Positions 34,037 to 41,298 of a stretch of 49,003 nucleotides of DNA are shown piece by piece (positions within the stretch are counted from its first letter, which is position 1; each line of letters begins with the position of its first letter). Below the pieces are notes generated by a model. That model searched no databases and had not been told where the DNA came from. It saw only the letters and a list, made by a program, of their open reading frames with translations. The DNA comes from Ruminococcaceae bacterium UBA1404. GTDB taxonomy: Bacteria; Bacillota; Clostridia; Oscillospirales; Ruminococcaceae. The stretch spans positions 19,252-68,254 of the forward strand of contig DBQC01000016.1 in NCBI GenBank assembly GCA_002305075.1, read 5' to 3'. The position numbers and the translations under genes were made by a program.

Positions 34037-34064
34037 TGACCTCACTTGGTCATCAGACCTTTTT
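34030..34064 (+). terminator. Terminator overlapping the DsrE-like gene stop
   Basis: A 12-bp perfect stem (GGTCTGATGACC at 34030-34041 with 34048-34059), 6-base loop, five Ts. The TGA stop codon (34034-34036) lies in the left arm. Confidence 0.92.
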
Positions 34065-34382
34065 GTGCACACGCTTGGTAACAGGCAACGAGGTCACCTT
34101 TTTTTGAATTGCCCTTTGTCATTCCGAGCCAGCTGTTTTCCGGTTCGCACTGATCGCACCTTGCGATATTGATTCATACGCTAGGAATATGTCCCAACCC
34201 GGTGAACACGCTTTTTTTCCGGGTAACTCTTATGCACCCGAAGTGGGGCTGCCCAGTCAGCCTAGGCTCGATTTCTGCCGCAGGTCGGCTTTTCTTTTGT
34301 CCCCAAATATGCTATTCTGAAGGTCAAGGGTTCCGCATCCGGAGGATTTTGGGGCCGCGAATCGACAAGGGGGGGGCGTCTT
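34065..34382. other. Intergenic region with possible promoter for the HD gene
   Basis: No gene is recognised in these 318 bases. There is a 6-bp stem with a T-rich loop (ACCCGG/CCGGGT near 34196-34224), a 10-base palindrome AGCCTAGGCT (about 34259-34268), and an extended -10 TGCTATTCT (34310-34318) with a poor -35. I compared it by eye with tmRNA, SRP RNA and common riboswitch cores and found no match. Confidence 0.4.
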
Positions 34383-34949
34383 ATGAATTACAAGGAGCGC
34401 TATATTGAGCTGTATAATCAATACATAACCCGCGAGGGGGCCGCCGATCTGCTGAGCTGGATGACCCAAAAGACCGACTTTTTTACTGCGCCGGCCAGCA
34501 CACGCTTTCATCTGGCCTGCGAGGGTGGGCTTGTGCAGCACAGCGTCAATGTGACCGAAGTGCTGCTGGAACGCTGGAGCGCAGATGAAAACCCCGAGAG
34601 TTTGGCCATTTGCGGGCTGCTCCATGACCTGTGTAAGACGAATTTTTATAAGGTGAGCACCCGGAATGTGAAAAATGAGGAAACCGGTCAATGGGAAAAG
34701 GTACCCTTTTATATGGTGGAAGACGCCTTTCCCTACGGACATGGTGAGAAGTCTGTCTTCATGATCGAGCGGTTTGTGCGGCTAAAAACCTCCGAAGCGA
34801 TGGCCATCCGCTGGCATATGGGTGGCTTTGACGATGCTGTAAAGGGCGGTAGCTATTCAGCGGGCAATGCCTTTGAAAAGTATCCTTTAGCTGTTAAGAT
34901 GCATTTGGCCGATATTGAAGCCTCCTATCTGATAGAAAATCGCCGTTAA
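34383..34949 (+). CDS. HD-domain hydrolase
   Basis: A 188-residue metal-dependent HD-superfamily phosphohydrolase. H53 in GGLVQHSVNVTEV, H81-D82 in CGLLHDLCKTNFYK and D in KMHLADIEASYL complete the usual metal-binding set. Similar stand-alone HD proteins occur widely in Firmicutes without known substrate. The ATG follows a long G-run (AAGGGGGGGG) at a suitable distance. It is monocistronic, closed by a long hairpin at 34959. Confidence 0.83.
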   Translation: MNYKERYIELYNQYITREGAADLLSWMTQKTDFFTAPASTRFHLACEGGLVQHSVNVTEVLLERWSADENPESLAICGLLHDLCKTNFYKVSTRNVKNEETGQWEKVPFYMVEDAFPYGHGEKSVFMIERFVRLKTSEAMAIRWHMGGFDDAVKGGSYSAGNAFEKYPLAVKMHLADIEASYLIENRR

Positions 34950-34958
34950 AACATACTC

Positions 34959-35010
34959 ATAGCCCCTAAGCAGTCTTTCACTTCATTCGCTGCTTAGGGG
35001 CTATTACTTT
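34959..35010 (+). terminator. Long hairpin terminator after the HD gene
   Basis: A perfect 15-bp stem (ATAGCCCCTAAGCAG at 34959-34973 with 34990-35004), 16-base loop, followed by TACTTT. It could work in both directions. Confidence 0.8.
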
Positions 35011-35051
35011 CCGTTTCTATGATTTTGTTTCGAAAAAGTGTGTTATTTGTA

Positions 35052-35066
35052 GACCGACTGTCGGTC
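35052..35066. promoter_or_regulatory. Operator-like palindrome GACCGAC-T-GTCGGTC
   Basis: A perfect 7+1+7 dyad of the kind bound by TetR-family repressors, about 42 bases beyond the HD gene's terminator stem. No TetR gene lies in the window and the regulated gene is not evident. Confidence 0.45.
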
Positions 35067-35385
35067 GGTTAGTGCAAATTGCAATTGTGACCCGGCGCTG
35101 TCCCGCCTTTATCATGCCCATGCAGTTATATGGCGTGGGGCTCGCTTAGCAATGGGAGGCTATGTGGGTGCCGAGATAAACAGTCTTTGAACTGGTTGGC
35201 TGGCCCAACCCAATCGAATTTGCTGGCCGTGGGGGCTGATAAGGTGGGCGGCCGCTATATTCTATCGCAGCTGTGGACGCCATACGAAGCCAGAACAACA
35301 GCCATGGGCACCTCGCTGCACGCGGCTAAGACGACTATCTTAACGCCGCACCATGTTGCGTGGTTCTGGGCATTCTACATAGCCT

Positions 35386-35442
35386 CCACCATGCGAGCAT
35401 CGCTACAAAGGCAGCGAAGTTGCCTTTGTAGCGATATGGTGG
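35386..35442. other. Strong 57-base hairpin in non-coding DNA
   Basis: ATCGCTACAAAGGCA (35399-35413) pairs perfectly with 35421-35435 around a 7-base loop; an outer 7-bp stem CCACCAT/ATGGTGG (35386-35392 and 35436-35442) extends it past a 6-base bulge on the left. No T-run follows. The near-perfect pairing indicates selection on structure or a recent palindromic insertion. Confidence 0.65.
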
Positions 35443-35577
35443 CGGCTGCCTACTACAAAGAGGCGCCGTGTCCTATGCTGGCGCCCACCTTCCTTTTATG
35501 CCAAAGCACAACAACTCTCCAATATGTACTTTTCTATCCGCCCCTTCTCTTTGGCAGCGCACTAAGGCAAATAATAA

Positions 35578-35600
35578 GCCGGCATCCAATGGATGCCGGC
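35578..35600 (-). terminator. Terminator after the DUF3221 lipoprotein gene
   Basis: A 10-bp perfect stem (GCCGGCATCC with GGATGCCGGC), 3-base loop, followed on the minus strand by TTATTATTTG. It is just past the stop of the lipoprotein gene. Confidence 0.75.
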
Positions 35601-35605
35601 CTATT

Positions 35606-35947
35606 TTATGAATCCAGCAATACAATTTTGCTGACACCTGTAATCTGAAGCGGATAGCTTTCGAGGATTTCACCGTCGTAGTAAATTTTAAGATCGGCGC
35701 CCTCCTGAATGTCCTCGCCAGAAAAGGCATGGCCGCTTTGATCTTCAACCGGTACATCCTCGGTGCTCAGCGTCAGCATATCGCCCGACTTATAGACATC
35801 CGAATCGGCGTCCGGTCGTAGGACAAGCGTTCCATTTGTGTTGCTGAGTACCACCGCATTAAAGCTGCGCTCCCTGCCGCATCCGGACAGCAAGATCAGT
35901 AGAATCATGCCCAGTGCCAGCAGGCGGGCTGTTGGCCCTTTATTCAA
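35606..35947 (-). CDS. DUF3221-like lipoprotein
   Basis: A 113-residue predicted lipoprotein: basic start, hydrophobic core LLALGMILLILLSGC with the lipobox cysteine at about residue 23, then a small beta-rich domain of about 85 residues. The ending GADLKIYYDGEILESYPLQITGVSKIVLL matches the DUF3221 (YobA-like) pattern. The function is unknown. AGGAGC lies a few bases before the ATG. It is the only gene between the non-coding region at 35.0-35.6 kb and malic enzyme. Confidence 0.75.
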   Translation of the reverse strand: MNKGPTARLLALGMILLILLSGCGRERSFNAVVLSNTNGTLVLRPDADSDVYKSGDMLTLSTEDVPVEDQSGHAFSGEDIQEGADLKIYYDGEILESYPLQITGVSKIVLLDS

Positions 35948-36080
35948 ACCGCATCACGCTCCTTGTAGCTGTTGACTATAAGTGCAGTTAGGACGGCGTT
36001 TTGCTGCATCTCTCTGATGGATCATTGTCGTCCTAAATGCACTCTTGCTATTGGGACTCTTCTTGGTCAGGCGTGCTAAA

Positions 36081-37250
36081 TCAACCGTTTTGCTTAAGCC
36101 AAGCCTCGGCCACGGCCTGTGCAATGGCTTCGCTGTTGCCGGGGTCAAACATGGAGGTGATGATATTATCTTCATGAAGGTCTTCGGGCTTCACCCTGCC
36201 CGCCAATGCGTAAGCGGCGGCCACCTTCATAGCCGGCGTGATGCGGGTGGCTCGAGCGTCCAGCGCACCCCGGAAAATCCCCGGAAAGGCCAGCGAGTTG
36301 TTAATCTGATTGGGGAAATCGCTGCGGCCAGTGCCCACAATCCGAGCGCCGGCTCGCTTGGCAACATCGGGCATAATCTCGGGGGTGGGGTTGGCGTTGG
36401 CAAAAACAATGGCATCCTCGTTCATGGAGCGCACCATATCCTCGGTCAGGACGCCCGGTGCCGATACACCGATAAACACATCGGCGCCCACCATGGCCTC
36501 GGCCAGGGTACCCGAGCGGTTGGTGTTATTGGTCTGGGCCACAAGCCGTTTGCGCACGGGGTCGAGGAACTCGTCGGTGGCCTGCATGATGCCATCCTTG
36601 TCCACCGGCGTAATATGGCTCGGCCGCACGCCGGTTTCAATCAGCATCTTGATAATGGCCGTTCCGGCTGCGCCGACGCCACAGACCACGACCTTGACCT
36701 CGCTGAGCTCCTTGGCCACCACACGCAGGGCGTTGATGAGCGCTGCGGTGACCACCACGGCTGTGCCGTGCTGATCGTCGTGGAACACAGGAATGTTCAG
36801 GCGCTTTTGCAGCTGCTCTTCGATTTCAAAACAGCGGGGCGCACCGATGTCCTCAAGGTTGATGCCGCCGAAGCTTAGGGACAGCGCCTCGGTTATCTTG
36901 ATAATCTCCTTGGTATCCTGGGTATCGAGGCAGATGGGCACAGCGTCCACATCGGCGAAGGCTTTGAAGATGGCGCATTTGCCCTCCATGACCGGAAGAG
37001 CGGCCAGCCCGCCGATGTTGCCAAGGCCCAGCACGGCGCTGCCATCGGTGACCACGGCCACCATGTTGCCCTTGGCGGTATAAGTATAGGCCGCTTCGGG
37101 GTCCTTGTGGATTTCGCGGCAGGGTTCGGCCACCCCCGGAGTATAGGCGGTGGAGAGATCGTCCCGATTGGCCAGCGGCACCTTGGTGGCCATGGCGATT
37201 TTGCCACGATTTTTCCGGTGCAGGTCGAGAGCCATTTTTGCATAATCCAT
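36081..37250 (-). CDS. NAD(P)-dependent malic enzyme
   Basis: A 389-residue oxidative decarboxylase converting malate to pyruvate and CO2. It is the short bacterial form. Visible features are TPGVAEPCREIHKDPEAAYTYT near residues 37-58, VTDGSAVLGLGNIG near 68-81, FHDDQHGTAVV near 155-165 (metal and substrate residues), a Rossmann motif VVCGVGAAGTAII near 189-201, and FANANPTPEI. Cofactor preference cannot be read safely. AAGGAG precedes the ATG. It has its own promoter-like element at 37442. It could supply pyruvate or reducing power beside the 2-oxoacid pathway further right. Confidence 0.93.
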   Translation of the reverse strand: MDYAKMALDLHRKNRGKIAMATKVPLANRDDLSTAYTPGVAEPCREIHKDPEAAYTYTAKGNMVAVVTDGSAVLGLGNIGGLAALPVMEGKCAIFKAFADVDAVPICLDTQDTKEIIKITEALSLSFGGINLEDIGAPRCFEIEEQLQKRLNIPVFHDDQHGTAVVVTAALINALRVVAKELSEVKVVVCGVGAAGTAIIKMLIETGVRPSHITPVDKDGIMQATDEFLDPVRKRLVAQTNNTNRSGTLAEAMVGADVFIGVSAPGVLTEDMVRSMNEDAIVFANANPTPEIMPDVAKRAGARIVGTGRSDFPNQINNSLAFPGIFRGALDARATRITPAMKVAAAYALAGRVKPEDLHEDNIITSMFDPGNSEAIAQAVAEAWLKQNG

Positions 37251-37441
37251 TGCGCATTCTCCTTATATATAGGTATGGGTGTTTAAAGGAAACGCCCGGG
37301 ATCCGGACGGGCTTGGCGGATGGGAAAGCGGCTTAACTGGGGCTGTCTCCTTTTGTGCGGGGTGCATAGCGCCGCTTTGGTGCAGAGCGGCCGCCACAAG
37401 TGATGTCGGCCGGCTTCTGAGATGAAAGTGCCTCCGGGGCT

Positions 37442-37469
37442 ATTATACCATAACCCCCGCCCCATACAA
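37442..37469 (-). promoter_or_regulatory. Likely promoter of the malic enzyme gene
   Basis: On the minus strand, TGGTATAAT forms an extended -10 (TATAAT at 37447-37442), with a weak TTGTAT -35 16 bases upstream. It leaves a leader of about 190 bases. Confidence 0.45.
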
Positions 37470-37939
37470 CCCTCGGGCTTAAAAAAGGTGGTGCTATGCG
37501 CCCGTGGCCCTGTAAATCCCTAAGCTTTACAAGCGCTATCTATGAGCGTCCTAACTTATGGGCGCAATGAGGACATTGTAAATGCCCCACCTTTACATAG
37601 GGTGTGGCTGTGGCGATAGTGCGCCCGTCCTAATCTGCTATTTCTCCCTTACGAGAATAGGGGAGTCGCCCATACGAACCTTGAGATATGCGGGCAAAAA
37701 TCCACAATTAGACCGAGGGTCTATAATAGTTTTACGGCCTTTGTCTGCGCTCGTTTAAGAATATTAGCACTGCATGCTAAATATTTAATTGTCGTATTTA
37801 TGCGGATTTTAGCGGTTATCGTCCTTTTGTATAAAGCGGTTTGTCTGCCAAAAATCTGCCGTTTTAGCTCGTTCGACCTAATTGACGGATCCAAGAATAG
37901 ACCTTCGGTCGATTGGCGCACGGTCATCCATAATAAACC
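37470..37939. other. AT-richer intergenic region with two small palindromes
   Basis: About 470 bases with no convincing gene. A minus-strand frame of 68 codons (37721-37927) lacks a ribosome site and family resemblance. Two palindromes occur: AGACC-GAG-GGTCT at 37710-37722, directly abutting a TATAAT (37722-37727), and GACC-TTC-GGTC at 37900-37910. Both resemble the dyads at 35.05 and 17.2 kb. Confidence 0.4.
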
Positions 37940-37968
37940 AAAAAGCCGGCCCGGCGGGTCGGCTTTTT
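37940..37968. terminator. Terminator closing the cotJ operon
   Basis: AAAAAGCCG (37940-37948) pairs with CGGCTTTTT (37960-37968) around a G+C-rich inner stem. T-runs on both arms make it bidirectional; on the minus strand it ends cotJABC. Confidence 0.85.
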
Positions 37969-38059
37969 GTTGCTAAGCGCCCTGCTCTGCGGCAATACCG
38001 TCGTCTTGGGCGTGATGGTGGGTATCGCTGAGGCATTGTGCTGCTATAAAAGGGGAAAA

Positions 38060-38641
38060 TTATGTAGACATAGAAATCTGTCGGGGGCGCATCTGGTCCT
38101 GCATATGGGTGAGCACTTCTCCAAAGCGCTGGAAGTGCACCACCTCCCGGGCACGGAGGAATTTGATGACGGCGTTGACATCGGGGTCGTCGCTCATGCG
38201 CAGGATATTGTCGTAGGTGGCGCGGGCCTTCTGCTCGGCGGCCAAATCCTCCACCAAATCGGCAATGGGGTCGGCCTTTACGGCGATATAGGCCGCCGTA
38301 TACGGCACGCCGGACGCATTGGCGGGGTATACGCCTTCTGCGTGATCAATGTAGTATGCGCCTACGCCGTGGCGGTCAAAGTCCTGGGCGTTGGCGCCAA
38401 AGGTGAGCTGGTGCACCAGGGTTCCCACCATCTCAAGATGAGCCAGTTCTTCGGTGCCGATATCATTCAGCACGGCTTTGGCCATTTCGTTGGGCATACT
38501 AAAGCGCTGGGACAGATAGCGCACCGAGGCGCTCAGCTCGCCGTCCGGCCCACCGTATTGGCTGAGTATGTAGCTGGCCAGCTTGGGGTTTTTGTTGCGA
38601 ATATGGATGGGCATTTGGGTCTTCTTATCATAAATCCACAT
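38060..38641 (-). CDS. cotJC: Spore coat protein CotJC (manganese-catalase family)
   Basis: A 193-residue protein of the CotJC group within the manganese catalase (ferritin-like) family. The start MWIYDKKTQMPIHIRNKNPKLA is characteristic. Ligand-like residues are in GTEELAHLEMVGTLVHQL (E64/E65, H68) and in EQKARATYDNIL and REVVHFQRFGE later. In Bacillus, CotJC is made in the mother cell and assembled at the inner coat. Its peroxide activity here is inferred from family. It is the last gene of cotJABC, 15 bases after cotJB, with GAGAGGAGAG before the ATG. It is strong evidence that the organism sporulates. Confidence 0.93.
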   Translation of the reverse strand: MWIYDKKTQMPIHIRNKNPKLASYILSQYGGPDGELSASVRYLSQRFSMPNEMAKAVLNDIGTEELAHLEMVGTLVHQLTFGANAQDFDRHGVGAYYIDHAEGVYPANASGVPYTAAYIAVKADPIADLVEDLAAEQKARATYDNILRMSDDPDVNAVIKFLRAREVVHFQRFGEVLTHMQDQMRPRQISMST

Positions 38642-38656
38642 AACGGCTCTCCTCTC

Positions 38657-39319
38657 TCAGGCCGGATCCCAGGGCCAAGGATTATCCACCCAGGTCCAGC
38701 GCGTGTCGCTGCGCACACCCATCTGGGTAAGAGGCCCAAACCGCGCCTCGTATTCCTCCCGCAGCGCCTTGGCCCGTTCGGCGGCAGCGCGATGCATGGC
38801 CAGTGCACGGGTGTCGGTGGGATGGGTGTCCAGATAGAGGGCCAGCTCCAGGGCTTCAAAGTCCTGCATCATCACTCGGTTGAGCAAAGCTTGCCGGCTC
38901 TGCACATTCCCGCTTCCCATCATGGGTTCCTCCTGCCGGGATGGCCGTGCGGGCGCGGGCAATGCGTAGCCCTCTCCCTGGTCGAACGGCATGGGGGCGG
39001 ATTCGCGGGGGGCACGCCGCCGTGCCATGTCGGCGCTGGCGTCCGACTGCGCATTGGGGAGGACCTGGGCTTCCTCCTCCATCAAGATCATCATGGGCCA
39101 TTCGGCGGTTTGGTTGGTCATAAATTCGCTTTGCATATCACCGATCTGCTGAGCCCTGAACATACCTTCGCTGTCCATACCGATGCCGGGGCTTTCGGTA
39201 GGAAAGCCTCCGCTATAGGCAATATAGCGGCGGCGGGCCGCATCGAGCCGGCGCTCGTTTGCGCTGTTTCCGTTTCGCGCGGCATTTTGGGGGCCTATGT
39301 ATGCTCCATATCCGCTCAT
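38657..39319 (-). CDS. cotJB: CotJB-domain protein with long N-terminal extension
   Basis: A 220-residue protein whose C-terminal ~78 residues (about 142-220) are a complete CotJB domain: LLNRVMMQDFEALELALYLDTHPTDTRAL, then YEARFGPLT and the terminal WTWVDNPWPWDPA. CotJB proteins are usually about 80-100 residues, so the first ~140 are an extension. That part has a basic start, an ERRLDAARRRYIAYSGG segment, a MILMEEEAQ stretch and a disordered Pro/Ala/Arg region to about 135. No known domain is seen in it. The start overlaps the cotJA stop by four bases (ATGA). It presumably works with CotJA and CotJC in the coat. Confidence 0.85.
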   Translation of the reverse strand: MSGYGAYIGPQNAARNGNSANERRLDAARRRYIAYSGGFPTESPGIGMDSEGMFRAQQIGDMQSEFMTNQTAEWPMMILMEEEAQVLPNAQSDASADMARRRAPRESAPMPFDQGEGYALPAPARPSRQEEPMMGSGNVQSRQALLNRVMMQDFEALELALYLDTHPTDTRALAMHRAAAERAKALREEYEARFGPLTQMGVRSDTRWTWVDNPWPWDPA

Positions 39320-39504
39320 ACTCGCACCCCTTCCTTGCCATACACCTGATAGGGCAGATTGAGCTCGGGGAAAAGGGTGCCCTCGCGCATGGCCACTTCC
39401 AGTGTATAGGTTTCGCCCATGCGCTGAATAGGCACGGTGGCATAGCCTAAAAACAGACTATTCACCCTGCCGGGCTGCATGGGGCTCTTAGATTCGTTTA
39501 TCAC
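39316..39504 (-). CDS. cotJA: Spore coat protein CotJA
   Basis: A 62-residue protein matching CotJA (LGYATVPIQRMGETYTLEVAMREGTLFPELNLPYQVY). Most of its length is the conserved domain, in which the P-ELN-P-Y motif recurs across the family. I place the start at the GTG 39502-39504, with AAAGGAG 8 bases upstream; an upstream in-frame GTG lies too close to that site. First gene of cotJABC. A TATACT at 39559-39554 on the minus strand could be part of its promoter, but no clear sporulation-sigma pair is seen. Confidence 0.88.
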   Translation of the reverse strand: MINESKSPMQPGRVNSLFLGYATVPIQRMGETYTLEVAMREGTLFPELNLPYQVYGKEGVRV

Positions 39505-39973
39505 CCTACTAACTCCTTTCACAGCTTCTTTTGGGCATTGGATGCTCAGTTTCAGTATACGCCCCAGCTAAAAATCGAGTGTGAATGCCGGCAGAGCGGG
39601 TATTTTGGCTTCCATTTAAAAGCAGATTTTTGCATCATCTATCGGCGTACTCCTGCAGAAAACGGGCTGGATAGAAATTCATCAATAAAAAGGATAAGCT
39701 TTATAAATTCAAAATTGGCAGATTGACGAAAAAAGGCAAAATGTAATCTAAGGGCCGAAAACTATGGACAAACGCACCTTATGGCGTTAGAATAAGAATG
39801 TATGGTATCGTACCTAAGCGATGCGCTTCTTGCTAAAGGCAGGTGCGGCTTTGGCGATACCTTTTAAATGAGCTTGCAGGCAATATGACATTTTTCCTGC
39901 ATTTTTGCAACGCCCGTAGTGTTTTTCCGTCATTTGTACATGGCCATACTTTTCTAAGAGAGGGGATAAATGC
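39505..39973 (+). promoter_or_regulatory. Divergent intergenic region with promoter for kor operon
   Basis: 469 AT-rich bases between cotJABC (minus) and korDABC (plus), with no gene. A good promoter for kor is TGGACA (39765-39770), 17 bases, TAGAAT (39788-39793), about 180 bases before korD. The long leader shows no riboswitch that I recognise. Confidence 0.6.
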
Positions 39974-40165
39974 ATGCCAAGGATTGAGATCAACGAAAAG
40001 TGGTGCAAAGGCTGCGGAATTTGTGTAGCCTTTTGCCCCAAACAGGTGCTGGGCCTGGAAAACGGTAAATCCACCGTTGTAAACGGCGACGCCTGCATCA
40101 ACTGTAAGCTGTGCGAGTACCGCTGCCCGGACTTCGCCATCTTCGTTAAGGAGGACCAAGCATGA
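39974..40165 (+). CDS. korD: 2-oxoacid:ferredoxin oxidoreductase, ferredoxin-like delta subunit
   Basis: A 63-residue ferredoxin domain with two [4Fe-4S] cluster motifs: C11-x2-C14-x2-C17-x3-C21 and C41-x2-C44-x2-C47-x3-C51. It would pass electrons from the thiamine-diphosphate site to free ferredoxin. It is the first of four overlapping genes (ATGA overlap with korA). GAGGGG precedes the ATG at 8 bases. Gene order delta-alpha-beta-gamma is typical for 2-oxoglutarate ferredoxin oxidoreductases in Clostridia. Confidence 0.9.
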   Translation: MPRIEINEKWCKGCGICVAFCPKQVLGLENGKSTVVNGDACINCKLCEYRCPDFAIFVKEDQA

Positions 40166-41298
40166 GCCAGAACAAAAGACTGCTCTTACAGGGCAACGAA
40201 GCCTGTGTTATGGGTGCGCTGCGCGCCGGTATGACCTTTTTTGCGGGTTATCCCATCACGCCTTCTTCTGAGATTGCCGAGATTTCCTCCATCGAGCTGC
40301 CCAAGGTAGGCGGTCGCTTTATCCAGATGGAGGACGAAATTGCCTCCATGGCCGCCGTAATCGGCGCCTCTTTGACCGGACAAAAGGCCATGACTGCCAC
40401 CTCCGGTCCCGGATTCTCGCTTAAGCAAGAGAACATCGGCTACGCAGCCATTGCCGAGGTGCCCTGCGTGATTGCTTCCATCATGCGTATGGGTCCCTCC
40501 ACCGGTCTGCCCACCAGCCCCGCTCAGGGCGATATTATGCAGGCCCGCTGGGGCACCCATGGCGACCATCCGGCCATCTGCATCTGCCCCACCTCGGTCG
40601 CCGAGATGTACGAGCTGACCATTACCGCCTTTAACTACGCCGAAAAGTATCGCACACCCGTCATTCTATCTACCGACGAGGTCATTGCCCACATGCGCGA
40701 GGGCGTAGAGATTAAGGACGACTACGAGATTGTAAACCGTAAGCAGCCCGCCCCCGGCGACACAAGCTACCAGCCCTATGCCGATGTGGACGGCGACGGT
40801 GTGCCCCCTCTGGCCCCCTTCGGTGCCGGCTACCGCTATCATGTAACCGGACTTGCCCACGGCGACGACGGTTTCCCCGTAGGCCCCGGCGCCAAGAACG
40901 ACATCATGCTGCGCCGCATCTGCGCCAAGGTGGAAGACCACGCCGACGAGATTGCCATTTACGAGACCCAGTTCACCGAGGACGCCGAGCTGCTGTTTGT
41001 AGCTGCCGGCTCGGTGGCTCGTGCCGCCATGGCGGTAGTCAAGCGCCTGCGGGCCGAGGGCGTTAAGGCCGGCCTGTTTATCCCCAAAACCCTCTGGCCC
41101 TTCCCCGCCACGGCTTATAAGGCCTGCCTTGAGAATGTCAAGCAGGTTATCGTCCCCGAACTGAACCTAGGTCAGATGGTTCTGGAGGTAGAGCGCATCA
41201 CCGGCGGTAAGTGCCCTGTGTCCCATGTGGGCAAGGTCACCGGCGAGCTGTTCTCCACCGAAGAAATTTATGATTTTGCAATGGCGGTGAATAAATAA
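40162..41298 (+). CDS. korA: 2-oxoglutarate:ferredoxin oxidoreductase alpha subunit
   Basis: The 378-residue alpha subunit of an oxygen-sensitive enzyme that decarboxylates a 2-oxoacid and forms an acyl-CoA while reducing ferredoxin. The start QGNEACVMGALRAGMTFFAGYPITPSSEIAE is diagnostic, with ATSGPGFSLKQENIGYAAIAEVPCV and SPAQGDIMQARWGTHGDHPA following. A C-terminal transketolase-like domain ends the chain. The subunit size and Kor-type motifs favour 2-oxoglutarate over branched-chain oxoacids (Vor), but substrate specificity is inference, supported by the downstream succinyl-CoA-using genes. Overlaps korD by four bases and korB by one. Confidence 0.88.
   Translation: MSQNKRLLLQGNEACVMGALRAGMTFFAGYPITPSSEIAEISSIELPKVGGRFIQMEDEIASMAAVIGASLTGQKAMTATSGPGFSLKQENIGYAAIAEVPCVIASIMRMGPSTGLPTSPAQGDIMQARWGTHGDHPAICICPTSVAEMYELTITAFNYAEKYRTPVILSTDEVIAHMREGVEIKDDYEIVNRKQPAPGDTSYQPYADVDGDGVPPLAPFGAGYRYHVTGLAHGDDGFPVGPGAKNDIMLRRICAKVEDHADEIAIYETQFTEDAELLFVAAGSVARAAMAVVKRLRAEGVKAGLFIPKTLWPFPATAYKACLENVKQVIVPELNLGQMVLEVERITGGKCPVSHVGKVTGELFSTEEIYDFAMAVNK

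Larger units (their letters stand above)
35011..35577. other. Gene-poor region of unknown function
   Basis: About 570 bases with no credible protein gene. An open frame of 172 codons crosses it on the plus strand, but its product (rich in Trp, Cys, His and Ser, with no family look) and lack of a good ribosome site argue against coding. The region contains a perfect 15-base palindrome at 35052-35066 and a 57-base hairpin at 35386-35442, listed separately. A transcribed RNA is possible; I cannot identify a known class. Confidence 0.5.

Noticed and set aside
34065..34382. Possible structured RNA (6S, SRP or riboswitch) before the HD gene
   Set aside because: Only short stems are present and none of the conserved cores I know could be matched.
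35130..35648. 172-codon plus-strand open frame
   Set aside because: No ribosome site, no family resemblance, odd composition, and it crosses the hairpin at 35386-35442 and the terminator and 3' end of the DUF3221 gene.
36045..36878. 277-codon plus-strand open frame
   Set aside because: Antisense shadow of malic enzyme.
37721..37927. 68-codon minus-strand open frame in AT-rich DNA
   Set aside because: No ribosome site or known family; the basic composition is what AT-rich non-coding DNA gives.
37967..39349. 460-codon plus-strand open frame
   Set aside because: Antisense shadow of cotJC and cotJB, which have clear family matches and good ribosome sites.
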